Source: JBDSKH01 sp035495435
GTDB lineage: Bacteria; Actinomycetota; Actinomycetes; Actinomycetales; Microbacteriaceae
Direction: 5' to 3'
DNA length: 37,104 nucleotides
Assembly: GCA_035495435.1 (NCBI GenBank)
Contig: DATJFV010000064.1
Span: 1-37,104, forward strand
In this document: positions 29,943-37,104 of the stretch, one piece after another
Layout of the letters: each line of letters starts with the position of its first letter
Position numbering within the stretch: the stretch's first letter is position 1
The notes under the pieces: model-generated
Database searches by the model: none
Seen by the model: the letters and a program-made list of their open reading frames with translations, nothing else
Told to the model about the DNA's origin: nothing
Made by a program: the position numbers and the translations under genes

Positions 29943-31379
29943 CTACACGACCGCCGGGGCGGTTGCGACCGCGGCCTTCAGCGGCAAGCGCACCGTGAAC
30001 CGGGTGCGCCCCGGCTCGCTCTCGACCGACACCTGGCCGCCGTGACCCTCGACGACCGCAGCCACGATCGACAGCCCCAGGCCCGTCGACCCGGTCGCAC
30101 GGGCACGCGACCCGTCGCCGCGGGCGAAACGCTCGAACAGCACCGACTGCAGCTGCGCCGAAATGCCCGGCCCGTCATCCGTCACCGTCAGCACCGCGTG
30201 CCCGTCCTCCACGCCCAGCACGGTGTCGACGCGCGTGCCCTCCGGAGTGTGCACCCGCGCGTTGGCCAGCAGGTTCGCGACGACCTGGTGCAGCCGCCCG
30301 CCGTCGCCCGAGACGATGACCGGGCTGTCGGGGGCGTCGAGGCTCCATTCGTGACCGGGGGATGCCGCATGGGCATCCGAGACGGCGTCGGCCACCAGCG
30401 GCACCAGGTCGACCGCGCCCAGCACCAGCTCGCGGCCTGCGTCGAGGCGGGCCAGCAGCAGCAGGTCTTCGACGAGGGAGGTCATGCGCACCGACTCGGA
30501 TTCGATGCGCCCGAGCGCCCGCACCACGTCATCCGGCAGCGTGTGCCCGCCGCGGCGGGTCAGCTCGGAGTACCCGCGAATCGAGGCCAGCGGGGTGCGC
30601 AGCTCGTGGCTGGCATCGGCGACGAACTGACGCACCCTGTCCTCGCTGTGCTGGCGGGCGACCAGGGCGCTCTCGATGTGCCCCAGCATCCGGTTGAAAG
30701 CCGAACCCACCTGGCCCACCTCAGTGCGCGGGTCGGCGTCGTCGTCGGCGAGCCGCTCGGCCAGCGCCACCTCGCCCTTGTCCAGCGGCAGCTCGGAGAC
30801 CCGGGTCGCGGTCGCGGCGAACCGCCCGAGCGGCCGCAGCGCGACCCGCACCACCAGGGTGCCGGCGACCGCGGCGATCAGCAGGGCCGCGAGGGTGACG
30901 AGCGCGAAGATCAGCATCAGGCTGTCGGTCGTGGCGGTCACGTCGGCCGTCGAGAGGCCGACGATGAAGCGGATGCCACCCCGGTCACCCGACGCGACCC
31001 GGAACTGCCCGATGCCGTCGAGCGTGACGTCGACCGGGTGCTCACCGCGCGCACCCGCGAGCAGCTGCTGCTGCTGCGTCGAGGTCAGCGGACGCGACTC
31101 GCGCTCGGCGTCGACGTACTCATGGATCGTCGACCCGTCAGAGGCCTGCACCAGCCGCACCGAGGCTCGCGCGCCGAGCGGATCGCCCTGCGTCGCCGGC
31201 TGCCCCGTGAGGATGCCCTCGAGGAACCGCAGCTCGGCGCCGACCTGCTGATCGAGCCGGCCCACCAGGTTCTGCCGCAGGGCCAGCACGCTGGTCGCAC
31301 CCACGATGAGGCTGACCACGGCGAGCAGGGCCACCAGCGCCAGGACCAGCCGGCGCTGCAGCGACCAGCGCGGCCGCAT
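29943..31379 (-). CDS. Sensor histidine kinase (OmpR/PhoR class partner)
   Basis: 478 residues. One membrane segment at about 11-33, an outside domain to about 150 without recognised fold, a second segment at about 153-178, HAMP (about 179-240), phosphoacceptor helix FVADASHELRTPLASIRGY (His 258), and an HATPase domain with NLLANARVHTPEG (N box), DDGPGI (G1), FERFARGD (F box) and GSTGLGLSIV (G2). All kinase motifs are intact. It starts one base after the response regulator stop, so they are translated together. Signal unknown; the layout resembles mycobacterial TrcS-type kinases. Confidence 0.95.
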   Translation of the reverse strand: MRPRWSLQRRLVLALVALLAVVSLIVGATSVLALRQNLVGRLDQQVGAELRFLEGILTGQPATQGDPLGARASVRLVQASDGSTIHEYVDAERESRPLTSTQQQQLLAGARGEHPVDVTLDGIGQFRVASGDRGGIRFIVGLSTADVTATTDSLMLIFALVTLAALLIAAVAGTLVVRVALRPLGRFAATATRVSELPLDKGEVALAERLADDDADPRTEVGQVGSAFNRMLGHIESALVARQHSEDRVRQFVADASHELRTPLASIRGYSELTRRGGHTLPDDVVRALGRIESESVRMTSLVEDLLLLARLDAGRELVLGAVDLVPLVADAVSDAHAASPGHEWSLDAPDSPVIVSGDGGRLHQVVANLLANARVHTPEGTRVDTVLGVEDGHAVLTVTDDGPGISAQLQSVLFERFARGDGSRARATGSTGLGLSIVAAVVEGHGGQVSVESEPGRTRFTVRLPLKAAVATAPAVV

Positions 31380-31380
31380 C

Positions 31381-32136
31381 TCAGCCGGCCGGCTTGATCA
31401 GGTAGCCGACACCGCGCACGGTGTGGATCATCGGAGCCGCTCCTGCGTCGATCTTCTTGCGCAGGTAGGAGATGTAGATCTCGACGATGCTGGACCGGCC
31501 GCCGAAGTCATAACTCCACACCCGGTCGAGGATCTGCGCCTTGCTGAGCACCCGGCGCGGGTTGCGCATCAGGTAGCGCAGCAACTCGAACTCGGTCGCG
31601 GTGAGCTCGATCGGTCGGCCGGCACGGCTGACCTCGTACGACTCCTCGTTCAGAATGAGGTCGCCCACCCGCAGCTCGGGGTCGACCGCGTCGCTGACCA
31701 GACGGGCGCTGCGGCGGATCAGCCCGCGCAGGCGCGCCACCACCTCCTCGAGGCTGAACGGCTTGGTCACGTAGTCGTCGCCGCCCGAGGTGAGGCCGGC
31801 GATGCGGTCGTCGATCGAGTCCTTCGCGGTGAGGAACAGCACCGGGGTGTCGTTGCCGTCGGCCCGCAGCCGGTGCAGCACGCTCAGCCCGTCGAGGTCG
31901 GGCAGCATGACGTCGAGCACGATCACGTCGGGCTTGAACTGGCGGGCGATGGTGAGCGCCTGCTGCCCCTCGACGGCGGTCTTCACGTCCCACCCCTCGT
32001 AGCGCAGCGCCATCTGCAGCAGGTCGCCGAGCGACACCTCGTCATCGACCACCAGTGCACGCACGGGCGAGCCGTCGGGGTGGGTGAGGCGTGCGGGAGG
32101 CGCAGCGGGAATCGTGGTCACAGCCACTGACTTCAC
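31381..32136 (-). CDS. OmpR-family response regulator
   Basis: 251 residues. Receiver domain at about 25-140 with the acidic pair Asp 31/Asp 32, phosphoacceptor Asp 75 (VIVLDVMLPD), Thr 103 and Lys 125 (KPF). The C-terminal winged helix (about 155-250) has ELTATEFELLRYLMRNPRRV and SIVEIYISYLRKKID, ending in HTVRGVGYLIKP. GTG 32136 is supported by AGGA seven bases upstream; the first 24 residues are a Pro/Ala-rich extension before the receiver, so the GTGs at 32127 or 32121 are alternatives. Pairs with the kinase downstream. No target site was identified. Confidence 0.95.
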   Translation of the reverse strand: MKSVAVTTIPAAPPARLTHPDGSPVRALVVDDEVSLGDLLQMALRYEGWDVKTAVEGQQALTIARQFKPDVIVLDVMLPDLDGLSVLHRLRADGNDTPVLFLTAKDSIDDRIAGLTSGGDDYVTKPFSLEEVVARLRGLIRRSARLVSDAVDPELRVGDLILNEESYEVSRAGRPIELTATEFELLRYLMRNPRRVLSKAQILDRVWSYDFGGRSSIVEIYISYLRKKIDAGAAPMIHTVRGVGYLIKPAG

Positions 32137-32218
32137 TCCCGTTTCCTATGAGCCTGCTGTGCGCCGCCCGCGGATGGCGTGACGCGGTTTTGTGGGCGGG
32201 GTGGCGCATGATGGACCG

Positions 32219-32827
32219 GTGACCCTGACGCAGCCGACGCTCTCGCTGTTCGATGAGCCACCGGTGCACTGGCGAGAGCGCATCGTCGTCGACGGCACCG
32301 ACAAGTTCGCCTGGCTACGGGCCCGGTCCCGCGGGGTCACCGCCACCGACATGGCCCGGCTCTCCAGCCAGAAGGCCGTGCAGAAGGTGGCGCTCGAGAA
32401 GCTGCTCGGCACCTCGTTCCGCGGCAACCAGTACACCGACCACGGGCTGGCCCGCGAACCGCACATCGGGCGCTGGGCGAACTCCGTCTACGGCATGCAG
32501 CACTCCGGTGCTCTGTTCCACGCCGACGGCAATCGCGACCACCTCGCCACGCCCGACGGCCTGCGCGAGCGGAACGGCATCCTCGAACTCTGCGAGATCA
32601 AGACGACCGCGCACGCCTGGCGCGGCATCCCGCGACACTACCTGCGTCAGGTGTGGTGGCAGCAGTACGTGCTCGGCGCCGAGCGCACGCTCGTCGTGTG
32701 GGAGCGGCACGATGACTTCGTGCCCGTGCACGCCGACCCCGAGTGCCGCTGGGTGGACCGCGACGAGAACGAGATCCATCGCCTCGTGGTGCTAGCCGAC
32801 GAGCTCCTCCGAGCGCTGCGGCGGTAG
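32219..32827 (+). CDS. YqaJ-like phage-type recombination exonuclease, orphan
   Basis: 202 residues from GTG 32219. Motifs of the YqaJ/lambda-exonuclease PD-(D/E)xK fold: GVTATDMARL (39-48), Glu 80 in LAREPHIGRW, Asp 113 in HLATPDGL, and Glu 126-Lys 128 in LCEIKTT, followed by the conserved YLRQVWWQQYVLGAERTLVV stretch. These enzymes chew double-stranded DNA in phage recombination. No RecT-like annealing protein, integrase or capsid gene is near, so it is a domesticated or solitary copy. CATGAT six bases before the GTG may be a leaderless -10. Its last 36 bases overlap the end of the convergent DUF998 gene. Confidence 0.85.
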   Translation: MTLTQPTLSLFDEPPVHWRERIVVDGTDKFAWLRARSRGVTATDMARLSSQKAVQKVALEKLLGTSFRGNQYTDHGLAREPHIGRWANSVYGMQHSGALFHADGNRDHLATPDGLRERNGILELCEIKTTAHAWRGIPRHYLRQVWWQQYVLGAERTLVVWERHDDFVPVHADPECRWVDRDENEIHRLVVLADELLRALRR

Positions 32828-33469
32828 CGCCGCCTCCCCGAGCGGCACCGTCGCGGGCGGCCGCGCCAGCACGACCCCGAACACGGCGATCCAGGCCAGG
32901 CCGATGGTGGTCGCCACGAACTCCAGCCGGCTGCCGAAGGTCGGATAGAAGTCGAGCAGCGACATCAGCCCGCCCGCACCGGCGATCACCGCGACCGAGA
33001 TCGCCGCGATCAGCGAGAACACCCGCAGCGCGCGATGCCCGACGGCGAACGCGCACTGCAGGATGGTCAGCACCGCCGCCCCGAATGCGATGACGGCCGC
33101 GGTGGTGTGGATGAAGTCGGGCCAGGTGAACCGCGGGCCGTACGGCACCGGGCACCCCGCGGTGCAGGTCACCTGCGACGCGACCAGGAAGAAGCCGCAC
33201 GACACGAAGAGGGTCGCCGAGGGGCGCCACAGGTTCAGGATGCGGGGCCGGCTGCGGATGCCGCGTCCGGCCCAGCCGATGGCCGTGCCCCCGACCACGA
33301 TGAGCACGAGCGCCGCCTGGAACCACTTCGCCGTCGGCATGCCCTGCGCGCCGAGCTCACTGACGTAGAGGTCGCGCGGAATCGTCAGCCGCGCCGCCCA
33401 GATGATGACCAGCGCCGCGAGGACGGCGAGGATGCCGCCGAACGCCGCGGCACGGGACGCACGGCTCAC
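32792..33469 (-). CDS. DUF998 family membrane protein
   Basis: 225 residues with six hydrophobic segments. DUF998 traits include a short loop after the first helix, SQVTCTAGCPVPYG after the third with two Cys, and FIHTTAAVIAFGAAV. GTG 33469 overlaps the stop of the upstream Pr6Pr gene (GTGA, 33466-33469); the much longer open frame upstream only mirrors that gene. Function unknown. The co-translated neighbour is another polytopic membrane protein. The 3' end overlaps the YqaJ-like gene on the other strand. Confidence 0.85.
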   Translation of the reverse strand: MSRASRAAAFGGILAVLAALVIIWAARLTIPRDLYVSELGAQGMPTAKWFQAALVLIVVGGTAIGWAGRGIRSRPRILNLWRPSATLFVSCGFFLVASQVTCTAGCPVPYGPRFTWPDFIHTTAAVIAFGAAVLTILQCAFAVGHRALRVFSLIAAISVAVIAGAGGLMSLLDFYPTFGSRLEFVATTIGLAWIAVFGVVLARPPATVPLGEAALPPQRSEELVG

Positions 33470-34167
33470 GCCTCCGCCGCATCCGCTCGCAGAGCCCGGC
33501 CCTGCCCGCGCCGGGAGAACCAGACCACAGCGGCGCCGACACCGCCGATGACCGCGGCGATCAGCACCACGTAGAACGCCACCGAGACATAGCCCTGAGG
33601 CGAGTTGGCGGGGTTCAGGAACGGGTAGGGGTACCAGGTGGGCACATCGAGGATGTCGTTGTACGCCAGCGGCCCGCGAATCATGGTGTACACCGCCCAC
33701 ACCAGCGGGAACGAGATCACGGCCCAGATGGTCTTCCACGGCAGCGGCGCCCGGCCCGGTGCGAAGAGGTAGTCGAGCAGGATGAGCAGCGGGCCGACGA
33801 CGTGCAGCACCTCGTTCGACCAGGGAAGCACCGACCCCTCGCTGACGTTCACGCCGCGCAGCAGGGTGTTGTAGACGATGCCGGTGACCACCATGTAGCT
33901 CGTCACCGCGGCACGCAGCACCCCGAACCAGGCCGGACCGGGCTCTGCCCGGCGGGCGAGCAGCACCGCGCCGATCGCGAAGACCACCACCGCTCCGACG
34001 TTGGAGTCGATCGTGAAGAAGCTGAAGAAGTTGACGAACAGGTGGCCGACGCGGTCGCCGACGCCGCTCTCGTTCCAGAACCCGATGCTCGTGACCAGCT
34101 GCCCGACGATGGCCGCAGCGATGCCTGCCGCCCCGAAAACGCGGACGGCGACGAAGAGAGCGCGCAT
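33466..34167 (-). CDS. Pr6Pr family membrane protein (FAR-17a/AIG1-like)
   Basis: 233 residues with six predicted membrane segments. Family traits: FFTIDSNVGAVVVFAIGAVL, IVYNTLLRG, NEVLHVVGPLLILLDYLF and the loop GPLAYNDILDVPTWYPYPFL. The family is related by sequence to eukaryotic FAR-17a/AIG1 lipid hydrolases, and conserved Thr and His residues (here in FTIDSN and LHVVGP) are the candidates for catalysis; activity in bacteria is unproven. TAGAGT six bases before the ATG and no Shine-Dalgarno indicate a leaderless start. Confidence 0.88.
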   Translation of the reverse strand: MRALFVAVRVFGAAGIAAAIVGQLVTSIGFWNESGVGDRVGHLFVNFFSFFTIDSNVGAVVVFAIGAVLLARRAEPGPAWFGVLRAAVTSYMVVTGIVYNTLLRGVNVSEGSVLPWSNEVLHVVGPLLILLDYLFAPGRAPLPWKTIWAVISFPLVWAVYTMIRGPLAYNDILDVPTWYPYPFLNPANSPQGYVSVAFYVVLIAAVIGGVGAAVVWFSRRGQGRALRADAAEA

Positions 34168-34173
34168 GACCGC

Positions 34174-34179
34174 ACTCTA
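34174..34179 (-). promoter_or_regulatory. -10 hexamer TAGAGT of the Pr6Pr-DUF998 operon
   Basis: Minus-strand GATAGAGT; the hexamer ends six bases before the ATG at 34167. Confidence 0.6.
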
Positions 34180-34254
34180 TCGGTGGCCGGGCCGCGCGCC
34201 CGCTTTTCGCGAACGCTAACGTGCGCGTAACACCGCGGACTCATCGGGCGCGTT

Positions 34255-34260
34255 TACTGT
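34255..34260 (+). promoter_or_regulatory. -10 hexamer TACTGT of the oxidoreductase gene
   Basis: TACTGT ends seven bases before ATG 34268, which argues for that start over the GTG at 34259 that lies inside the hexamer. Confidence 0.55.
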
Positions 34261-34267
34261 GAACGAG

Positions 34268-35233
34268 ATGACCACGATGCGCGCGATGACGATAGCCGAA
34301 GCCGGCGGCCCCGAGGTGCTCACGCTCGCGCAGATCCCCCGACCGGTGCGGGTGAACGCCGAGATCCTGATCCGCGTGGTGGCGGCGGGGGTGAACCCGA
34401 TCGACGCGAAGACGCGAGCGGGCCGGGGGGCGTTCGCCGGCTTCCCCGCTTTTCCGGCGGTGCTGGGCAACGACGTCAGCGGGGTGGTGGTCGAGGCCCC
34501 GTACGAGGCGCACCCGCTGCAGCCCGGCACCGAGGTGTACGGCATGGGAATGGTGCCGCGACTCGGGGGCGCCTACGCGGAGTACGTGTCGCTGCCGGCA
34601 CTCAGCGTGACCCGCAAACCCGCCGCCCTGTCGCACGTCGAGGCGGCCGGCGTGCCGCTCGCGGCGCTCACCGCCTGGGGCATGGTGGTCGAGACCGCGA
34701 AGGCGCACGAGGGCCAGCGCATGCTCATCCATGCCGGCGCCGGCGGGGTGGGGCACTTCGCGGTGCAGTTCGCGGCGTTCTTCGGCGCGCACGTGATCGC
34801 GACGTCCTCCGAGCGCAACGCCGGCTGGCTGCGGAAGCTCGGTGCGGCCGAGGTGGTCGATTACACCGCAGCACCCTTCGAGGATCAGGTCACGGGCGTC
34901 GACGCCGTCATCGACCTGATCGGCAACGTCGCCGACGACACCGGGACCCGCTCGCTGCGCACGATGCGCCCGGGCGGCCTGCTGGTGAACGGCCCGACCG
35001 GCAGCTGGCCGACCCTGATGGCGGATGCTGCGGCGGCCGGCATGCGCGCGACCGGTTACCGGGTCTCCCCCGACGGCGCCACGCTGGCCGTGATCTCGCG
35101 GCTGCTGGACTCGGGCGACGTCCGGGTGCACGTGGATCGCGTCTTCGCGCTGGAAGACGCCGCCGAGGCCCACCGTGCGATCGAGGCCGGACACACCCGC
35201 GGCAAGATCGTGCTGCGCGTCTCCGAAGGGTGA
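34268..35233 (+). CDS. MDR-superfamily NADP-dependent oxidoreductase (quinone oxidoreductase-like)
   Basis: 321 residues. GroES-like N-domain (RAMTIAEAGGPEVLTLAQIP, VVAAGVNPIDAKTRAG, GNDVSGVV) and Rossmann domain with the dinucleotide motif HAGAGGVGHFAVQ, ending with EDAAEAHRAIEAGHTRGKIV. The structural zinc Cys cluster and catalytic zinc ligands of alcohol dehydrogenases are absent, which places it with zinc-free quinone or enone reductases. The reaction is NADPH-dependent reduction of a quinone or alkenal, substrate unknown. Start chosen by promoter spacing. Convergent with the GNAT gene, with seven bases between stops. Confidence 0.92.
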   Translation: MTTMRAMTIAEAGGPEVLTLAQIPRPVRVNAEILIRVVAAGVNPIDAKTRAGRGAFAGFPAFPAVLGNDVSGVVVEAPYEAHPLQPGTEVYGMGMVPRLGGAYAEYVSLPALSVTRKPAALSHVEAAGVPLAALTAWGMVVETAKAHEGQRMLIHAGAGGVGHFAVQFAAFFGAHVIATSSERNAGWLRKLGAAEVVDYTAAPFEDQVTGVDAVIDLIGNVADDTGTRSLRTMRPGGLLVNGPTGSWPTLMADAAAAGMRATGYRVSPDGATLAVISRLLDSGDVRVHVDRVFALEDAAEAHRAIEAGHTRGKIVLRVSEG

Positions 35234-35240
35234 GAACCGG

Positions 35241-35771
35241 CTACAGCGTCAGCTCGCGCACGAAGTCGTCTTCGTCGAGGTCGCCCAGCCGGAACTTCTT
35301 GGCCCCGACGATGCGGAATCCGCTCTTGTCGTAGAAGCGGTTCGCACGGGCGTTCTCGGTGTTGACCCCCAGCCACATGCTGACCGCGCCGGTCGCGCGG
35401 GCGGTGGCCACGCTGGCATCCATGAGCGCTGCAGCGACCCCGGTGCCGTGCTGCTCCGGCATCACGTACACCTTGCTGAGCTCGACCGTGGGGCGCGTAC
35501 TGACCGCCGCCGCGACGTCGGGGTCGACGGGGTCACCGGTGACGAGCATGGTGTAGCCGGCCGAGGCGCCGTCGGCCTCGGCCAGCAGCAGGATGTGCTC
35601 CGGGCTCGCCAGATACCCGGCGAAGGCCTCGCGGCTCAGCTTCGTGGCGATGAAATCGGCCTTCGCCGCGTCGGTCGTGCTGGGCGGGCAGGCGAGCGGG
35701 AAGGTGATCGCGGCGACGCGGGCGAGCTCGGCGGCATCGTCGGCGGTCGCACGGCGGACGGTCACGGGCAT
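35241..35771 (-). CDS. GNAT-family N-acetyltransferase
   Basis: 176 residues. N-terminal VTVRRATADDAAELARVA, central strands around AGYTMLVTG and VELSKVYVMPEQHGTGVAAA (acetyl-CoA pyrophosphate loop Q-x-G-x-G/A), then SMWLGVNTENARANRFYDKS and GFRIVG, the usual motif B. The substrate amine cannot be predicted; ribosomal-protein neighbours are not evidence of function because a terminator separates them. No strong ribosome-binding site precedes the ATG at 35771. Confidence 0.93.
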   Translation of the reverse strand: MPVTVRRATADDAAELARVAAITFPLACPPSTTDAAKADFIATKLSREAFAGYLASPEHILLLAEADGASAGYTMLVTGDPVDPDVAAAVSTRPTVELSKVYVMPEQHGTGVAAALMDASVATARATGAVSMWLGVNTENARANRFYDKSGFRIVGAKKFRLGDLDEDDFVRELTL

Positions 35772-35797
35772 GGCGGTGGGGTCTCCGAGACGGAAAA

Positions 35798-35851
35798 CGG
35801 GTTCTGCAACAGTCTCCGCCGCGGAAACGACGGATCCTGTTGCAGAACCCG
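35798..35851 (-). terminator. Intrinsic terminator of the rplK-rplA operon
   Basis: Perfect 15-bp inverted repeat (35798-35812 with 35837-35851) with a 24-base loop; on the minus strand it is followed at once by TTTT. It begins 14 bases beyond the rplA stop. Confidence 0.8.
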
Positions 35852-35865
35852 AAATCGGTGAACTG

Positions 35866-36555
35866 CTAGAGCGCGGTGACGTCGACGGGGACGCCCGGCC
35901 CGAAGGTGGTCGAGACCGACGCCTTCTGGATGTAGCGGCCCTTCGACGAGCTCGGCTTGGCGCGCTGCACCTCGTCGAGCGCCGCCTTGAAGTTCTCGTC
36001 GAGCTGCTCGGCCGAGAAGCCGGCCTTGCCGATGACGAAGTGCACGTTGGCGTGCTTGTCGACGCGGAACTCGATCTTGCCGCCCTTGATGTCGGACACG
36101 GCCTTGGCCGGGTCGGGCGTCACGGTGCCGGTCTTCGGGTTCGGCATCAGGTTGCGCGGGCCGAGCACCTTGCCCAGGCGCCCCACCTGCCCCATCAGCT
36201 CGGGGGTCGCGACGGCTGCGTCGAAGTCGAGGTAGCCGCCGGCCACCTTCTCGATCAACTCGGCGCCGCCGACCTCGTCGGCCCCGGCCGCGGTGGCGGC
36301 CTCAGCCGCGGCACCCGTGGCGAACACGATCACGCGGGCGGTCTTGCCCGTGCCGTGCGGCAGGATGACGGTGCTGCGCACCATCTGGTCGGCCTTGCGC
36401 GGGTCGACACCCAGCTTCAGGGCGACCTCGACGGTGGCGTCGAACTTCTTGGAGCCGGTCTGCTTGACCAGCGCGAGCGCCTCGGTGGGCTCGTAGAACT
36501 TGCCCTCCTCGAGCAGGGCGGCTGCGGCGCGGTAGGCCTTGGACTTCTGTGCCAT
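35866..36555 (-). CDS. rplA: 50S ribosomal protein L1
   Basis: 229 residues, normal length. Starts MAQKSKAYRAAAALLEEGKF; conserved AVELALKLGVDPRKADQM-like region (here VEVALKLGVDPRKADQMVRS), LPHGTGK, and LGPRNLMPNPKTGTVT. Binds 23S rRNA in the L1 stalk and aids tRNA release. It starts two bases after rplK (TAA-cc-ATG) with GGAGG inside the rplK end. A strong terminator follows, cutting it off from the genes to its left. Confidence 0.99.
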   Translation of the reverse strand: MAQKSKAYRAAAALLEEGKFYEPTEALALVKQTGSKKFDATVEVALKLGVDPRKADQMVRSTVILPHGTGKTARVIVFATGAAAEAATAAGADEVGGAELIEKVAGGYLDFDAAVATPELMGQVGRLGKVLGPRNLMPNPKTGTVTPDPAKAVSDIKGGKIEFRVDKHANVHFVIGKAGFSAEQLDENFKAALDEVQRAKPSSSKGRYIQKASVSTTFGPGVPVDVTAL

Positions 36556-36557
36556 GG

Positions 36558-36989
36558 TTACGCCTCCACCGTGATCCCCATCGACCGGGCAGTGCCCGCG
36601 ATGATCTTCATGGCCGCCTCGACGTCGTTGGCGTTGAGGTCGACCTGCTTCTGCTCGGCGATCGCGCGCACCTGGTCCTTGGTGAGCTTCGCGACCTTGA
36701 CGGTGTGCGGGGTCGACGACCCCTTCTGCACGCCGGCGGCCTTCTTGATGAGCTCCGCCGCGGGCGGGGTCTTGAGGATGAACGTGAACGAGCGGTCTTC
36801 GTACACGGTGATCTCGACCGGGATGACGTTGCCGCGCTGGTTCTCGGTGGCCGCGTTGTAGGCCTTGCAGAACTCCATGATGTTCACGCCGTGCTGACCG
36901 AGAGCCGGTCCGATCGGCGGAGCGGGGTTGGCCGCACCGGCCTGGATCTGGAGCTTGATCAGACCGGCGATCTTCTTCTTGGGAGGCAT
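36558..36989 (-). CDS. rplK: 50S ribosomal protein L11
   Basis: 143 residues. Starts MPPKKKIAGLIKLQIQAGAA then NPAPPIGPALGQHGVNIMEF, the classic L11 N-domain, and ends with the rRNA-binding C-domain (NANDVEAAMKIIAGTARSMG). It is part of the GTPase-associated centre and needed for stringent response signalling. AGGAAG precedes the ATG. It starts 28 bases after the nusG stop. Confidence 0.99.
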   Translation of the reverse strand: MPPKKKIAGLIKLQIQAGAANPAPPIGPALGQHGVNIMEFCKAYNAATENQRGNVIPVEITVYEDRSFTFILKTPPAAELIKKAAGVQKGSSTPHTVKVAKLTKDQVRAIAEQKQVDLNANDVEAAMKIIAGTARSMGITVEA

Positions 36990-37017
36990 CTCTTCGTTTC
37001 TTCCTGGTACGCCGGGC

Positions 37018-37104
37018 TCAGATCTTGCTGACCTGGTTGAACGACAGCTCGACGGGCGTCTCGCGGCCGAAGATGGAGACCAGCACCTGCAGCTTCTGCT
37101 GCTC
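37018..37104 (-). CDS. nusG: Transcription termination/antitermination protein NusG, C-terminal end only
   Basis: Only the last 28 residues and stop are in the window: QKLQVLVSIFGRETPVELSF and then NQVSKI. This is the end of the KOW domain, matching the VSIFGRETPVEL consensus of NusG. The order nusG-rplK-rplA is standard. Confidence 0.95.
   Translation of the reverse strand, partial: EQQKLQVLVSIFGRETPVELSFNQVSKI

Noticed and set aside
32219..32827. A prophage remnant around the YqaJ-like gene.
   Set aside because: No integrase, attachment-site repeat, terminase, capsid or recombination partner is seen on either side; neighbours are ordinary chromosomal genes.

Overview
The window is chromosomal DNA of a high-GC actinobacterium. 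Gene content, many GTG starts, leaderless promoters and the style of the ribosomal proteins point to the family Microbacteriaceae, probably Microbacterium; this assignment is from memory of the families, not from a search. Genes are tightly packed, with many ATGA or GTGA stop/start overlaps. No rRNA, tRNA, CRISPR array, insertion sequence or integrase was recognised.

Left part (1-8.2 kb): two complete xylose-type (XylFGH-like) sugar ABC transporters lie back to back around a ROK-family repressor gene. The leftward set is binding protein, ATPase, permease, with two strong RNA hairpins between the first two genes. The rightward set is ROK regulator, binding protein, ATPase, permease, every junction overlapping. 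A third, cut-off sugar-binding lipoprotein lies at the left edge. Next (8.2-12.7 kb) come a frameshifted, internally deleted cyclase-family pseudogene behind an APC amino-acid permease, then the transsulfuration pair cbs and metB-like.

Middle (12.7-20.2 kb): a small membrane protein, then an operon of a membrane-bound class III cyclase-like receptor, an MscS-type channel with a C-terminal cyclic-nucleotide-binding-like domain, and a second small membrane protein. Both the cyclase domain and the nucleotide-binding domain lack residues normally needed for their chemistry, which makes this pair the most interesting system here. Divergent from it is a DUF3105-DUF305 pair. A SnoaL-like protein and a TetR regulator then face apart across a 33-bp palindrome.

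Right part (20.2-37.1 kb): a half-size ABC exporter; a CUT1 sugar uptake operon (binding protein and two permeases, no ATPase) divergent from its LacI regulator, with three evenly spaced operator-like sites; a LuxR regulator with a long helical N-terminus; rplJ-rplL with a terminator-bearing leader; an OmpR-type two-component system; an orphan YqaJ-like nuclease; two membrane proteins (DUF998, Pr6Pr); a zinc-free MDR oxidoreductase; a GNAT acetyltransferase; and the nusG(3' end)-rplK-rplA operon. The rplKA and rplJL pairs, contiguous in many bacteria, are separated here by about 6 kb.

Regulation is unusually readable: at least eight genes have a TANNNT -10 hexamer ending 6 or 7 bases before the start codon and no Shine-Dalgarno sequence, the signature of leaderless transcripts.
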